A stretch of 64,000 nucleotides of DNA from NCBI RefSeq assembly GCF_950295315.1, contig NC_080170.1, positions 98,889,971-98,953,970 on the forward strand, given 5' to 3'. This stretch comes from Erinaceus europaeus. Taxonomy: Eukaryota; Chordata; Mammalia; Eulipotyphla; Erinaceidae. Made by a program: the position numbers and the translations under genes. The notes beneath the pieces were generated by a model, which was not told the origin of the DNA, made no database searches, and saw nothing but the letters and a program-made list of their open reading frames with translations. Positions 44,918-56,393 of this stretch are shown here, piece after piece; position 1 is the stretch's first letter, and each line of letters opens with the position of its first letter.

Positions 44918-45511
44918 GAGAGTGAGAAAGTTGGCTTGGGTGATGGTTCACCTGGTTGAGTGCACATGTTACAATACACAAGGACATGGATTCAAGCCCA
45001 CAGTCCCCACCTGCAGGGGAAAAGTCTCACAAGTGGTCAAGTAGTGCTGAAGCTGTCTCTCTGTCTCTCTCCCTATCACTCCCCCCTCAATTTCTGGCTT
45101 TCTCTATCCAATAAATAAAGATAGTTAAAAAATTAAAAAGGGGGGTCGGGCAGTGGCGCAGTGGGTTAAGCGCATGTGGCTCAAAGCGCAAGGACCAGTG
45201 TAAGAATCCCGGTTCAAGCCCCCGGCTCCCCACCTGCTGGGGAGTCGCTTCACAGGTGGTGAAGCAGGTCTGCAGGTGTCTATCTTTCTCTCCCCTTCTC
45301 TGTCTTCCCCTCCTCTCTCCATTTCTCTCTGTCCTATCCAACAACGAACAACATCAACAATGGCAATAATAATAACCACAATGAGGCTACAACAACAAGG
45401 GCAACAAAAGGGGGAAAAATGGCCTCCAGGAGCGGTGGATTCATGGTGCAGGCACCAAGCCCAGCAATAACCCTGGAGGAAAAAAAAAATTAAAAAGGAG
45501 AGTGAGAAAGT
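44918..45511 (+). repeat. SINE type A (plus) carrying a nested type B, 14-bp target duplication
   Basis: Type A from GGCTTGGGTGATGGTTCACC (44933) to CAATAAATAAAGATAG (45108). GAGAGTGAGAAAGT flanks the pair at 44918-44931 and 45498-45511. Confidence 0.9.
45127..45497 (+). repeat. SINE type B, long variant (plus), inserted in a SINE A tail
   Basis: Complete head (GTCGGGCAGTGGCGCAGTGG), B box (GGTTCAAGCCCCCGG), core, tail, then an added 3' domain 45419-45480 bounded by CCTCCAGG and CCCTGGAGG. Its own target repeat AAAAATTAAAAAG lies on both sides. Confidence 0.92.
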
Positions 45512-45714
45512 GATTGAAACTATAGAAATGAAAACAGGGTTGACATAAAACCAGTGAGTATCCTGAAAAGTGAATGGAAAAGTGAATACCAAGACCCCAA
45601 ACCTCTATTTTCTTTTAAAAAACTGACATCACATATCAGTACTGTAATAGGCACACATTGGCCATAATATCTAAAATATAAAGCACTTCCGACTTTAAAA
45701 TAACTTTTGGTTAT
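45512..45714. other. Unique AT-rich sequence
   Basis: Nothing recognised. Confidence 0.4.
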
Positions 45715-45910
45715 TTCTTAAATCATTTTATTGGGGGATATGACTATTTAAAAGACAGTTGTCACACATGTATAGTTCCTTATCTCCTTCTGATAAATTT
45801 CTACACACCACACCCACAAATTGACATCTCCCTTTACCACACTACACTGTGTCTCCCCAATCCATTTTTGCCTCCTCCAACCTCTCTGTTCAGTCTTGCT
45901 TATTTTACTG
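45715..45910 (-). mobile_element. Probable old L1 3' end (minus)
   Basis: CATTTTATTGGGGGATATGAC, CAGTTGTCACACATGTATAG, CTACACACCACACCC have the composition and order of other L1 tails here, but I see no ORF2 end. Confidence 0.45.
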
Positions 45911-48318
45911 TAAAAAGAAACATAAGTAAATATTCAAATACAAAGAAAATGAATGAAGTTATATAAAAACCTGTGTAGTGATACCATATGACTGTGTAGA
46001 AATTGAACAACACATACGTAAAAGTTTGAATCCATCTCTGGAATATAAGTTAGATTCAAATCCATCTTTACCGTGTAGAATATCAAATAAAACTCAAAAT
46101 GAGAATCTGTTTCTTAAATTGTGAAACTTCTGACAATAATGAAAGGTTATATCTATCAATATTTTTTCCTTCATTCCATACAAATTGTTTCTGCAAAACA
46201 AAACTAATGGTGTGCATCAGCTAACTTTTGTATAGCCAATTTCCAGAAGAATCAAATGATAGAATACCTTATTTATAACAGTAGAACATTCATAGATAAT
46301 TTATGGACTGGAACATGTTACTGTAGAGATGGCCTTTCATATGGTTAGTCAATAACTATTGTGTGCTCATAATATAAAGGGGTGATAGGTGGTTTATAGC
46401 TAAAATCATGATATTTAGCTGTGTGACATTTTAAAGATACAATCATATTATTAATGTGACATTTCAAAAACAGAAATGATTATCATAAAAAGTAAATTAT
46501 CAGATGGGGAGATGAGAAATCAAAGAATGTTATTGCCTGCTGGAATGTAGAGAAAGATACTATATATACAACATGAATCTGATGTAAATGGTGTGTCTGA
46601 TATTAAGAACTGTGTTGCTTTTAAAGGTGGAAGAAATCATCTACTAGTGGTAGACAGATTTACAATTCTATTATTATTTTTTTCTTTATCTGAAGGCAAA
46701 TTGATCTATAATTTTTAGTTGCAACTATGGATGACTAAATCTAAGAATATTGAGTATTTGATGACAGTAGTTATCCACTGAGATTATGGGGTCAGATTTA
46801 TTATTTTGTTAGTATCACTTGCATTTACCAACAATAGCTTGAAAATTTCCTTCAGGCATAAGAATTAAAAAAAATAAGAATAAGTTCCTATAGTTACCAA
46901 CAGTGTACCATATAGACTAGGGTATCTGAAAATCTCCATAATATTTGATAGGTATAATCAGTTTCCAATTTATCCTGTCAAAGAAAAATTACCAATGAGT
47001 ATCTTCAGTTAGAAGTTATCCACTGTAGAACTATAAACAATTCCTAAGAATGTATTTCTCTTCCCCTTATATTTATAGGTGCTATGACATCATTAATGCT
47101 TGGAACCACTATATTTATATGTTTTCTATAAACTAAAGTATGGTCACTAAAATTATGAATATCTAGTCAGTAGATCCCCTTATATAGGAATGAATGTATA
47201 TGTAAATTCCTTTGAGATATTAAGCACATGTTTAATATGTAGAAAAATTTACAAGGAATAGTTTTCCTGAGAGTGTGATCTATTTGTGCTTATCAGATAA
47301 ATTATCTGACCTCCCTTCAGTTTTGACACATTTACTTTTGACATTATTTGCAGAATTTTCTAAGTATATTTAACACCCATATTACAAAGCAGTATGCTCA
47401 CTCTCCCTGTTAGTAAATATCTGGGACTTAAAAAATATTTGTTTTAATGCATGCAGTAAACTATAAAATACACATTGAGATTTTTAATGTTATTATGCAT
47501 TTCAAGAGGAAATTATGTTTTCAAATTGTGAAAATGAAATAAAAATAATGAGTCATTTTAATGAAATTATCATTAATACTTATGTTAAATATTACCTACA
47601 TCTAACAGAACTTGTTAACATCCATGTCTTAATATAACAGAATTGCTTGAAACTTCATTTCAAGGGAAATATTTTGCTTTTATTCAAAAACTGTATTACT
47701 TCTGCTCAAATGTTTATTGTCTTATTTGAAAATGCTTTCTCATTTTTGTTCCAGATGTTCACATAGAAAATACAGACTGTGGTGGATAAGTGAGCAGTTA
47801 CAGCTGTAAGCATAAAGTGGCTTCTTCACATACTGACAAGTTGTTCTGTTAAGTTTCTGATGACTGAAAAGCATAAATATTCTTTCTCTGTCTCTCCTTC
47901 AGCTCTCAATATCATATCCTTGCTATGTAACATTTCACTTAAAATTTCCTTAGTCAATGAAAACAGGCTTTATCTTTATATCCTTATGCTACTTTGATAT
48001 TCATTACGGCTGCTTAAATACATTACATTTTAGGAAAATATTGAAAGTTTTTACAAGTATTTGGAGAGTTAAGACAAAATTGTTAAAATATGTAATTTTA
48101 ATTTCAAAAGTGAGAAGTAAAAGAACATGATAAGTACTTGTGGTACACAGGGATCAACTTATCAAATATAGTCCATGTACATAGTGTCTGTGCACAACAT
48201 CTAAAATTACAATTTATGACTGATCACATACATTATATTAGTGATTTTTCTGTCAGAAATTTTTTGAATAGTTTGATTCTACCAAATGTTCTTTTGAAAA
48301 AAAAAAATCCCTTTAAGG
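45911..48318. other. Unique AT-rich sequence, longest repeat-free stretch
   Basis: About 2.4 kb with no young repeat and no gene I can support. If the window holds a conserved enhancer or old exon, this and 6.9-8.7 kb are the places least disturbed by insertions. Confidence 0.5.
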
Positions 48319-48600
48319 TAGCCGGGTGGTGGCATTGCAGGTTAAGCATAATTGGCACTCCCTACCTACAGGGGGGTCGATTCACAAGTGGTAAAGCAGG
48401 TCTGCATCGTCTATATTTCTCTCCTTCTGTCTGTTTTCCCACCCTCTCTTAATTTCTCTCTATCCTATCCAACAACGACAGCAATGCTAGCAACTATGAT
48501 AAACAACAAGGGCAACAAAATGGAACAAATGGCCTCAAGGCGCAGTGGTTTTGTAGTACAGGCAGTGAGCCCCGTAATAACCCTAGAGACAAAAAAAAAT
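48319..48600 (+). repeat. SINE type B, long variant (plus)
   Basis: GCCGGGTGGTGGCATTGC, CCTACCTACAGGGGGG, CCAACAACGACAGCAATG, GGGCAACAAAATGG, then the extra 3' domain GGCCTCAAGGCGCAGTGG to AACCCTAGAGAC. Part of the head is deleted. Confidence 0.85.
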
Positions 48601-48714
48601 TTTTTTAAATTCTTTAAGTTCAATTTTTTAAATCTTTAATTTTGTATTTTAGGGAGCATGGGGGGGTATATGACTGATTTGAACAATTTCATCGTGTCAG
48701 AGTCAATGTTGTCA

Positions 48715-48915
48715 TTTATTTATTTATTTCAGAGAATAAGAGAGAAACAGAAGACAGAGGGAAAGATAGATGATAGACGAGAGAGAGAGAACAGAGATAG
48801 AGTAGAGCACTGGGACTCTCACTGGCATGGTGGCACTCCCATGTGATAATAGGGACAGAAGTGAAGCGGGGCACAGAGCAAGGTATTCTCTACTTAGTGA
48901 GCTATCTTCTAGCAT
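48715..48915 (-). repeat. SINE, type C-like (minus), diverged
   Basis: TTTATTTATTTATTTC tail, AGAGAGAAACAGAAGACAG, GGGACTCTCACTGGCATGG, TAGTGAGCTATCTTCTAGC at the head. Confidence 0.55.
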
Positions 48916-49149
48916 TAATTCCCTAGTCATATGGTGTGTTTTTCATCAGAGGTGTTAATAATCTTTTGGATTCTTAGAAGTGCCATTATGAACAGTTTTT
49001 CCAAATACTGATAATTTGCTCTTGTAGTTGAAAATAGCATGTCTTAAATAATTATTAATAGACATAAGCGATGCAACGAAATTGGTTTTTTAATATTCAG
49101 ACTTTAAATGTGCACATCCATATTAATTCTAGTATTGAAGAGAGTTTTA
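48916..49149. other. Unique AT-rich sequence
   Basis: Nothing recognised. Confidence 0.4.
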
Positions 49150-49870
49150 GAAAAATATTATTTTTTTTATTAATAGTGACTTGCTTTTATCATTTCATAG
49201 CAGGGTAAGTAATTGATAGCACAGTTGTTGGTACATGGGTACAATTTCTCATCTGATACTCAGGATAGTTGTCTGCAAAACACTCTTAGCCCAAACTTAG
49301 GTCCTCTCCCATCATCGTGCACCAGGATGCCAATGCTTTATCCATTCCCTCCCTACCCTTCCTTCACCAGAATCCCTAGAAAACTGTTTTTAATAGTTAT
49401 TAATATTTGAGGTTTAATGGTTTAAAATGCAGTTGTTGACACATGGATACAATCTCTCATTTCACCATGAAAGTTGTCTGCAGAATACTCTTGTCCACAA
49501 CTTGGGTTCTTTTACATCCTCATGTAACAAGACCCCAAGTCCCAAGGTCCTCTTCACCTCTCCCCTCTCCTCCTTCCTCAAGCCTTTTTGCTCTGGTGAA
49601 ATACACCACACCCAGTTCAAGACTGAATTTGATTTTATGTTTTCCATCTCTTTTCTTGTTTCTTTCCACCTATAAGTGAGGTCATTCAATATGTATCCTT
49701 CTCTTTTTGGTTTTCCTCAGTTAGCATGATGTTTTCAAGTTCCATCCAAGATGAGGTAAAGGAAAAGACTTCTTCATTTTTTTAATAGCTGAATAGTATC
49801 ATTCTTATGTTCATATATCATTCATATTTATCACGTTTTAGTCACCCACCTATTTTCGGGCATCTGCATT
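49150..49870 (-). mobile_element. Two L1 3' ends in tandem (minus)
   Basis: Copy 1 (about 49155-49382) and copy 2 (about 49390-49870) both read GTTTAATGG-like start, ACAGTTGTTGRYACATGG, CAATYTCTCATY, GTTGTCTGCA and ACTCTTGTCC/AGCCC in the same order. Copy 2 continues through GGTGAAATACACCAC to the ORF2 C-terminal landmarks (AAGTGAGGTCATTCAATATG, TCCATCCAAGATGAGG). Confidence 0.75.
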
Positions 49871-50563
49871 GCAGGAGACAAAAAGAATTATACCAGGAGT
49901 ACTAGAGTTCTATGGGTGCAAAGTCCTAGTGCAATGCCTACTGCCAATAAAATTCTCGGCATCGTTAGTCTAGACATTATTTAGATTTCTTCTTGTTGGT
50001 AAAACCTGAACTGTAAATCCTAAATTACTGTATTATATGATACTGATGTCTAAGTCACAAGGGTACAATTTAGTTCCTTGCTTCCCTTGAATGTTGCCAT
50101 GGGATTCACTGAAGTTTCTGTGGCCTCTACAGCTCTACTAGCAGTTCTGAGACCCTTTCCCTAAGTCACACTCTTTCTGAATGATTCTGCACAGGTCCTT
50201 TAAATCCACCACATGAATTTCAGCCAATTCCAAATATGGTGCCCACTAGCAAAGTAATTATAGGGAAAATATGGAAAAGAGTTCCCCCTCCAAAAAAGAA
50301 AAAGAAAAGTAAGGAATATTTAAATCTTAACAAGCTGATACACAGTGAAAAATAAGACAGCTTTAAAATGTAAAAGGAGAGGAAGATATGGATATATAAC
50401 TGTAAAATGAGAGGCTAATAGAGAAGCAATTATTTTTCTGTCCTTATCATTCCTGTACAGTTTCTCATCATAAAAAATAATAAATAGAAAAGAATGAAAT
50501 TGTTCACTTTTCTTTAGAATCCAGGATTGCAGTGGCAGTCAATAATATACCTATGCTTTCAAG
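49871..50563. other. Unique sequence
   Basis: No gene or repeat recognised. Confidence 0.4.
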
Positions 50564-51332
50564 GATTCCATTTTTTTATTTTTTATATTTATTTTCCCTT
50601 TTGTTGCCCTTATAGTTTTTCATTGTTTTGTAGTTATTATTGTTGTTGTTGATGATGTCGTCGTTGCTAGACAGGACAGAGAGAAATGGAAGAGGAGGGG
50701 AAGGGGGGAAGAGAAAGACAGACACCTGTAGACATGCTTCACTGCCTGTGAAACAACTCCCCTGCAGGTGGGGAGCTGGAGGTTTGAACCGGAATCTTTA
50801 TGCTGGTTCTTGGTGCCTTGCACCATTTTTTTTTTAATTGATTTAAAAATGATCAACAAGACTGTAGGATAAGAGGGGCACAATTCCACACAGTTCCCAC
50901 CACCAGAGTTCTGCATCCTACCCCTCCACTGGAAGCTTTCCTATTCTTTATTTCTCTGGGAGTATGGACCCAAGATCATTATGGGGTGCAGAAAGTGGGA
51001 GGTCTGGCTTCTGTAATTGCTTCTCCACTGGACATGGGCAATGGTAGCTAGATCTATACTCCCAGCCTGTTTCTATCTTTCCCTAGTGGGGAAGGGCTTT
51101 GGAGAGGTGGGATTCCAGCACACAGTGGTGAGGTCATCTGCCCAGAGAAGTCAGGTTGAATATCATGGTAGCATCTGCAGTTGGTGGCTGTGTCTTGATG
51201 GGTACCTGGAGGAATCCTAGTCTTGTCTTGTATTCTCATGTGATCCTGCTATATTCCTAGTTGAGTCAGGAGAGCAAAATGCAGCTAATGCTACTCTTTA
51301 GCCATGGCTCTGGAAGTCTCTCTGATTCCATT
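50564..51332 (-). mobile_element. ORF-less L1 derivative (5' UTR head fused to 3' UTR) with 9-bp target duplication
   Basis: GATTCCATT flanks the unit at 50564-50572 and 51324-51332. From the minus-strand 5' end, 51323-about 51183 matches the 5' UTR start of the 28785-34948 L1 (GACTTCCAGAG..., TCAACTAGGAATA, ACAAGACAAGACTAG). It passes directly into the lineage 1 3' UTR (51183-50835) and a T-rich end. There is no ORF1 or ORF2. The element is about 500 bp, and a type B SINE lies in its poly(A) tract. Confidence 0.8.
50573..50825 (-). repeat. SINE type B (minus), 5'-truncated, in the poly(A) of the ORF-less L1
   Basis: TTTTGTTGCCCTTATAG tail, GATGATGTCGTCGTTGC, CCCCTGCAGGTGGGGAGC, ending at TGGTGCCTTGCACC before the head. 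Confidence 0.85.
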
Positions 51333-51799
51333 AGTTTTAGGGAATGTATGCTAAAATGCAAGTGAATGAATTCTATTATACAAAATTTTCCAGGTAACTG
51401 AATCATGTTCAAAATGATTTATCTGCTCCAGAACATATGAAACATAAGTCCTGTGACAAATATGACTTCTATACTTCAGAGACTTCTGAAAACAGCACTA
51501 GACTAGTAATAAATAAGAAGCTGTGTGTTCCAATTTCCACTCAAACGTAAAAATATAAGAAATATACTTGCTTAAGTCTGTTTCAAAGGAATGTTAAAAA
51601 TTCTTATGAAAAGTCATGTCAGAGTCAACATTTAATAAGTATGGTAAAATAGATAGGTTAACCTTTACTACTGGTATTTCTGTTTCTTACTGCACATAGC
51701 TATTTATTATTAGTAATAGTAGTAGTATTGCTTAATATAAGTGCAATGTTATCATACTGAATAATATTGCTTTCAACGTGAATATAGCATAGAATTCCA
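51333..51799. other. Unique AT-rich sequence
   Basis: Nothing recognised. Confidence 0.4.
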
Positions 51800-52341
51800 T
51801 TTCTATTTTTTAATATTAATTTACTTATTTCCTTTTTGTTGTTTTTATTGTTGTTGTGGCTATTGTTGTTACTGATGTCGTCGTTGTTGGATAGGACAGA
51901 GAGAAATGGAGAGAGGAGGGGAAGGCAGAGAGCAGAAGAGGAAAGCAGATACCTGCAAACCTGCTTCACTGCCTGTGAAGCGACTCCCCTGTTGGATAAT
52001 TGTGCAGATACCCTCAGGGTATCGCCCATTCACACAAGAGCTGAAACCCTATTCCTGGAGTGCCTTGTTCCCTCCAACAAGACCCAGAGAAGGGCTGGTA
52101 GGTTTAGTGGGAGGCAGCCATTTTGCTAGCTCCACATGGCCTGAACCACTCTGATCTTGCCCATTTCTGGAGTGTTGGCATGAATAAAGATTTGTGTTCC
52201 TGCTCTGCTCTGGACTCTTCTCTCTCCCCTGCTAAGCAACCCGACACTCCCCTGCAGGTGGGGAACTGGGGCTCAAACTGACTTGGACATTGTGCTTTGT
52301 GCCACATGCGCTTAACCTGCTGGGCTACCACCCTGCTCCAT
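51800..52341 (-). repeat. SINE type B (minus) split by a solo LTR
   Basis: Tail half at 51830-51989 (ATTGTTGTTACTGATGTCGTC, GGACAGAGAGAAATGG). Head half at 52247-52341 (CTGCAGGTGGGGAACTGG, GCGCTTAACCTGCTGGGC). Confidence 0.92.
51984..52252 (+). mobile_element. Solo LTR, 257 bp, 6-bp target duplication
   Basis: 51990-52246 starts TGTTGGATAATTG and ends AAGCAACCCGACA (TG...CA, imperfect TGTTGG/CCGACA ends). CTCCCC flanks it at 51984-51989 and 52247-52252, inside the SINE core. AATAAA lies at 52183-52188, about 58 nt before the end. A 6-bp duplication fits class II (ERVK-like) integrases. No internal retroviral genes remain. The sequence differs from the LTR at 19182. Confidence 0.88.
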
Positions 52342-52658
52342 CTTTTTTTTTTTTAATTGCAAAACTGACTTTCATTAATGAAAATTCTCTGAAAATTTTG
52401 ACATCTTGAAAACTAGATTAGAGAAGAATTTTATAATAGACTGAATTTCCTACAAAATTGTCTTTAAACTGACAATAACTGTCAACATTTACCCTGTATT
52501 TTTGTCCTCTAAGTGTAAAATCATTTATGTTTTAGTTAAGATGGTAGTTGTGGGAAGATTCATACTGCATCATAGACTAGGAAATCTATCTTACTATGAT
52601 TTTTTTTCTTCCTTCTTTTTTCATTCTTTTTTCTTTTCTTTCTTTCTTTTTTTTCTAT
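52342..52658. other. Unique AT-rich sequence
   Basis: Nothing recognised; T/C-rich at 52600-52650. Confidence 0.4.
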
Positions 52659-52892
52659 AAAGAAACACATTTCGGGGACTGGTTGGTGGTGCACCAGGTT
52701 GAGCTCACATGTTACAAGGACCTAGATTCGAGTCCCTGATCCCCACCTGCAGGGGGAAAGCTTTGCAAGTGGTGATCAGTGCTGTAGGTGTCTTTCTGTC
52801 ACTCTCCCTCACTATTTCCTCCTTCCCTCTCAATTTCTGGCTATCTCTATCCAATAAGTAAATAAAGATAATAAAAAAAAGAAACACATTTC
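52659..52892 (+). repeat. SINE type A (plus), complete, 15-bp target duplication
   Basis: GGGGACTGGTTGGTGGTGC to CCAATAAGTAAATAAAG. AAAGAAACACATTTC flanks it at 52659-52673 and 52878-52892. Confidence 0.93.
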
Positions 52893-53489
52893 CAACCTTA
52901 TATATACCCTCACCAGGAAATTACATGAAATAATTGAAATTAAACCAGAATCTTAGTTAATAAATATTACTTTTATCTGAACATAAGAATGACTGTGGAA
53001 AAATTAATAACACTAAAGGATTGAGAGGTCTTATCTATATTGACTTCAAATTTATCTAAATTTATCTTAATAAAGGGCACTAATCTTCAAAGTATACCTT
53101 ACAATACTCAAAGTCAAAGACAAAGAATTATGTTTGTAGATAGGTGTAATGATACTGATATATAATAGATTGATATGGACAGATGCATTATATATAATAA
53201 ATATAGGTGTATTTATCTGTTATGTACCTGTCTGTATCTATCCTCCATGTGTTCATCTTCTGTCTTTCTATCAAATGTGATTTAGAAAGTGACCTTTATA
53301 TTGATGCAGTTTATTTATGTCAGACAATGTACTTATAGATCTGCATTTTATATTTAAATAACTCTACTTATTCAGAGAAATACATTGGGACACTTCTCTG
53401 GCAAATTTTGGGTCTCACACAGAGAAAGAATGCATTCTACCTGCTGATCACTTCTCTGGTCCTTTCTTGACTTCATTTGTAACATTAAA
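52893..53489. other. Unique AT-rich sequence
   Basis: Nothing recognised. Confidence 0.4.
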
Positions 53490-54300
53490 GAGGTACTTCC
53501 GTGAAACATTGAACTTTGAATTACATATAAAATGGCAATGGTAAAATTGGAGAGCCACATGTAGAAAAGTGAAACTAGACCACCACTTAACACCAACACC
53601 AAGGTCAAATCAAAAAAGATTAAAGATCTAGATATTAAACTAGAAATTCTAAAATCTATAGAAAAATAATGTTTGTGAAACTTTGCAGGACCTTCACATC
53701 AAACATGTATTTATAAACTCAACCCTCTGGGCATGGGAAATGAAAACAAAAATAAATAAATGGGATTAAATGAAACTAAAAAGTTTCTGCACATCAAAAT
53801 CAAATTCCACAATAACCAGGCAAACCAGTAAACAGGAGAAGATATTTGCACATCACACATCAGACAAATGACTGAGATCAGACATTGATACAGAATTGGT
53901 ACAGATCTACAAAAACAAGCAAAAATAACACAATAAAAAGTAGGCTAAGTTCTAAACAGTTTTCTAAAGAAGAGCTACACATGACCGATAGACACATGAA
54001 GAAATGCTAAACTTCACTTATCATTAGGAAAACGTAAATTAAAACTATGCTGAGATACCATCTCATACCTGAGAGAAGGGCTTATATCAAGAAACCAGGA
54101 AAGGACAGGTGTTGGAGAGGTTGTGGAGGAAAGGGAACTCTGCTTCACTGCTGGTAGGAATGCAAACTGGTACAGCCCCTTTACAAAACTGTATGGAGAG
54201 TTCTTAAACAAATAAAAATGGTAGTACATTATATTCCAGCAATACTGCTCTTGGGCATTCATCCAGTAGACACTCAAGCACAAATTAGAAGGGACATATG
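53490..54300 (+). pseudogene. Ancient L1 ORF2 C-terminal remnant (plus)
   Basis: Plus-strand landmarks of mammalian-wide L1: TTTCTGCACATCAAAATC, GAGAAGATATTTGCACATC, AGGAAAACGTAAATTAAAAC, GAGATACCATCTCATACC, GGTGTTGGAGAGGTTGTGG, TAGGAATGCAAACTGGTAC. Many stops. It ends where the young L1 5' UTR begins. Confidence 0.8.
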
Positions 54301-55077
54301 CGGGGGGTTCCCGGAAGATGGCTGACTGAGAAGCTGCTAGTGGCTTAAGCTCTGACCACATCTTCTGGAAACGGTAGGATTTTCTGCCTTTACTAGGCCA
54401 GTCAATAAGGGGTCCTAGCAGTGACACCAAGGAGGTAGCTATAACTTAATTTGGGTTAAGAAATACAGTAGAAAAAAAGGGAAAAAAATTGTTTCCTTTT
54501 AATTATTAAGCACACCTACTTCCCCCCCCCCCCCATAACCAGTGCCTGGGGACCAGATCCTAGCAGGCTCTCGAGCTGAGATTCTGTCTTTACCAAATTC
54601 CTGTCCCACCAGGGAGTATCATTCATTCTAAGTCTATACCCTTATGAAACCTATGGCCTTTTTTCTTTCTAAGTAGCCAAACCCCCCCACCTCATCCCAC
54701 ACAGCTAATTAAATAATTAAAAATAAATAAATAAACAGTTTCATTTCACCGCTCTTTGATGACTGTTCTTTTTCTTATCTTTTTCTTTTTTCTCTCAACC
54801 TTACATTTTTTCTTTTTCTCATTCTTGTCATCCTTTCTTCCTTAATCCTACAGCTTCCAAAGCCACAGGCCACAGCCCCCACACCACCAAACAGTGTGCT
54901 TTTTTGAATTCACTGATACACATTTGGGAATTATTTTGGGGAAAAATTCTGACTCAGTGTGGACTCTCACTGTGAGTGTCTCTGCTCAACTTCCCTTGCT
55001 CCATTAGCCACCCCTAGAATATACAGTGGATAGTAGATTTGCATATATGCCTATTTCAGCTATCCTTGTCTAGTTCT
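54301..55077 (+). promoter_or_regulatory. L1 lineage 1 5' UTR, first part, containing duplicated block
   Basis: Begins at the element's 5' end. The block 54740-55066 (TTCACCGCTCTTTGATGAC ... CTAGAATATACAGTGGATAG) recurs at 60275-60550 in the second part. The nested L1 carries this block only once (about 59050-59330, antisense). Confidence 0.75.
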
Positions 55078-56393
55078 TTTTTTTTTTATATTTAAGAAAG
55101 GATTAACAAAACCATAAGGTAGGAGGGGTACAACTCCACACAATTCCCACCACCCAATCTCCATAACCCATCCCCTCCCCTGATAGCTTTCCCATTCTCT
55201 ATCCCTCTGGGAGCATGGACACAGGGTCATTGAGGGTTGCAGAAGGTAGAAGGTCTGGCTTCTGTAATTGCTTTCCGGCTGAACATGGGCATTGACTGGT
55301 CGGTCCATACTCCCAGTCTGCCTCTCTCTTTCCCTAGTAGGGTGTGTCTCTGAGGAAGCTGAGCTTCAGGACACATTGGTGGGGTCTTCAGTCCAGGGAA
55401 GCCTGGCCAGCATCCTGGTGGCATCTGGAACCTGGTGATTGAAAAGAGAGTTAACATACAAAGCCAAACAAATTGTTGAGCAATCATGGATCCCAAGCTT
55501 GGAATAGTGGAGAGGAAGTGTTAGGGGGGTACTCACTGCAAACTCTAGTGTACTTCTGCTTTCAGGTATATATTTTGCAGTAGTTTATGGATACGTGTGA
55601 ACATAAGCTCTCTCTCACAGAAACTGGTGTATATCTAGGTTATGGGACTTTGTTAGAAAGTGAACCACCTGAGATGAAATTAGAGTGTACTATAAAAGGA
55701 AAGGTCTCACCCGAGTAATGAAGCTGAAGGGTTGTCATTCCACACGTGAAATCTCTGGACACAGTCTGAGGTGAAGCATGTTGAGGTGGCAATTGTTGCG
55801 TTGGTTAGGTTGTGATCAGCGGATGCAATATTATTTGGTATGGATTGGGAGAGGCATACAGGAAAGTAGGCCCTATCCAAGGGTTCCAGAACTGGGGGAA
55901 GTAGGGGCTCTATAATGGAGATGTGAGGTTCCTGCTGTCTTAGGGTTCAAAAAGACAATTGACAGTTAATGTTATCATCACATTATTTGGTAATTGGGTT
56001 AACTTTGAAAAGTCCTTTTGTTATGGTTTTCTGTACAGTATCCAGTATCTTGAATATATCTGTGCTATTGGTTGCTTCTGATCTACTTGGTCTAAGCTTT
56101 TGAGAGAGTCCGCATATCAAATACACAGCCTATATATTAAAAAGATTCAGTTTGTGTTTTGAAAAACTTTGAGACATACAACTGATTTTCCCCCTCTCAT
56201 ACTAATTAACTAGTGATTTATATGACTACATTTTACTAGGAGTGTACTTCTTTTTTTTCATTTAGGAATAAATAAGAAAGTATGGTCTTGTTTAGCTTTT
56301 GCTACTGAAATACTTAATAGTGGATATGTTATTATATTCATCCTTATTTTCCTAAGAACTAACTAGTAAATAAGTATCACATTCAACAAATGT

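Noticed and set aside
45125..45592. 155-codon open frame on the minus strand
   Set aside because: It is the antisense of a type B SINE; similar frames recur in nearly every SINE copy (for example 15606-16007, 27709-27930).
54510..54535. Poly-C/poly-G runs (54522, 59931, 10998, 22345) as possible quadruplex or assembly joins
   Set aside because: Most sit inside L1 5' or 3' UTR sequence and match sibling copies in position; length differences are ordinary homopolymer variation.
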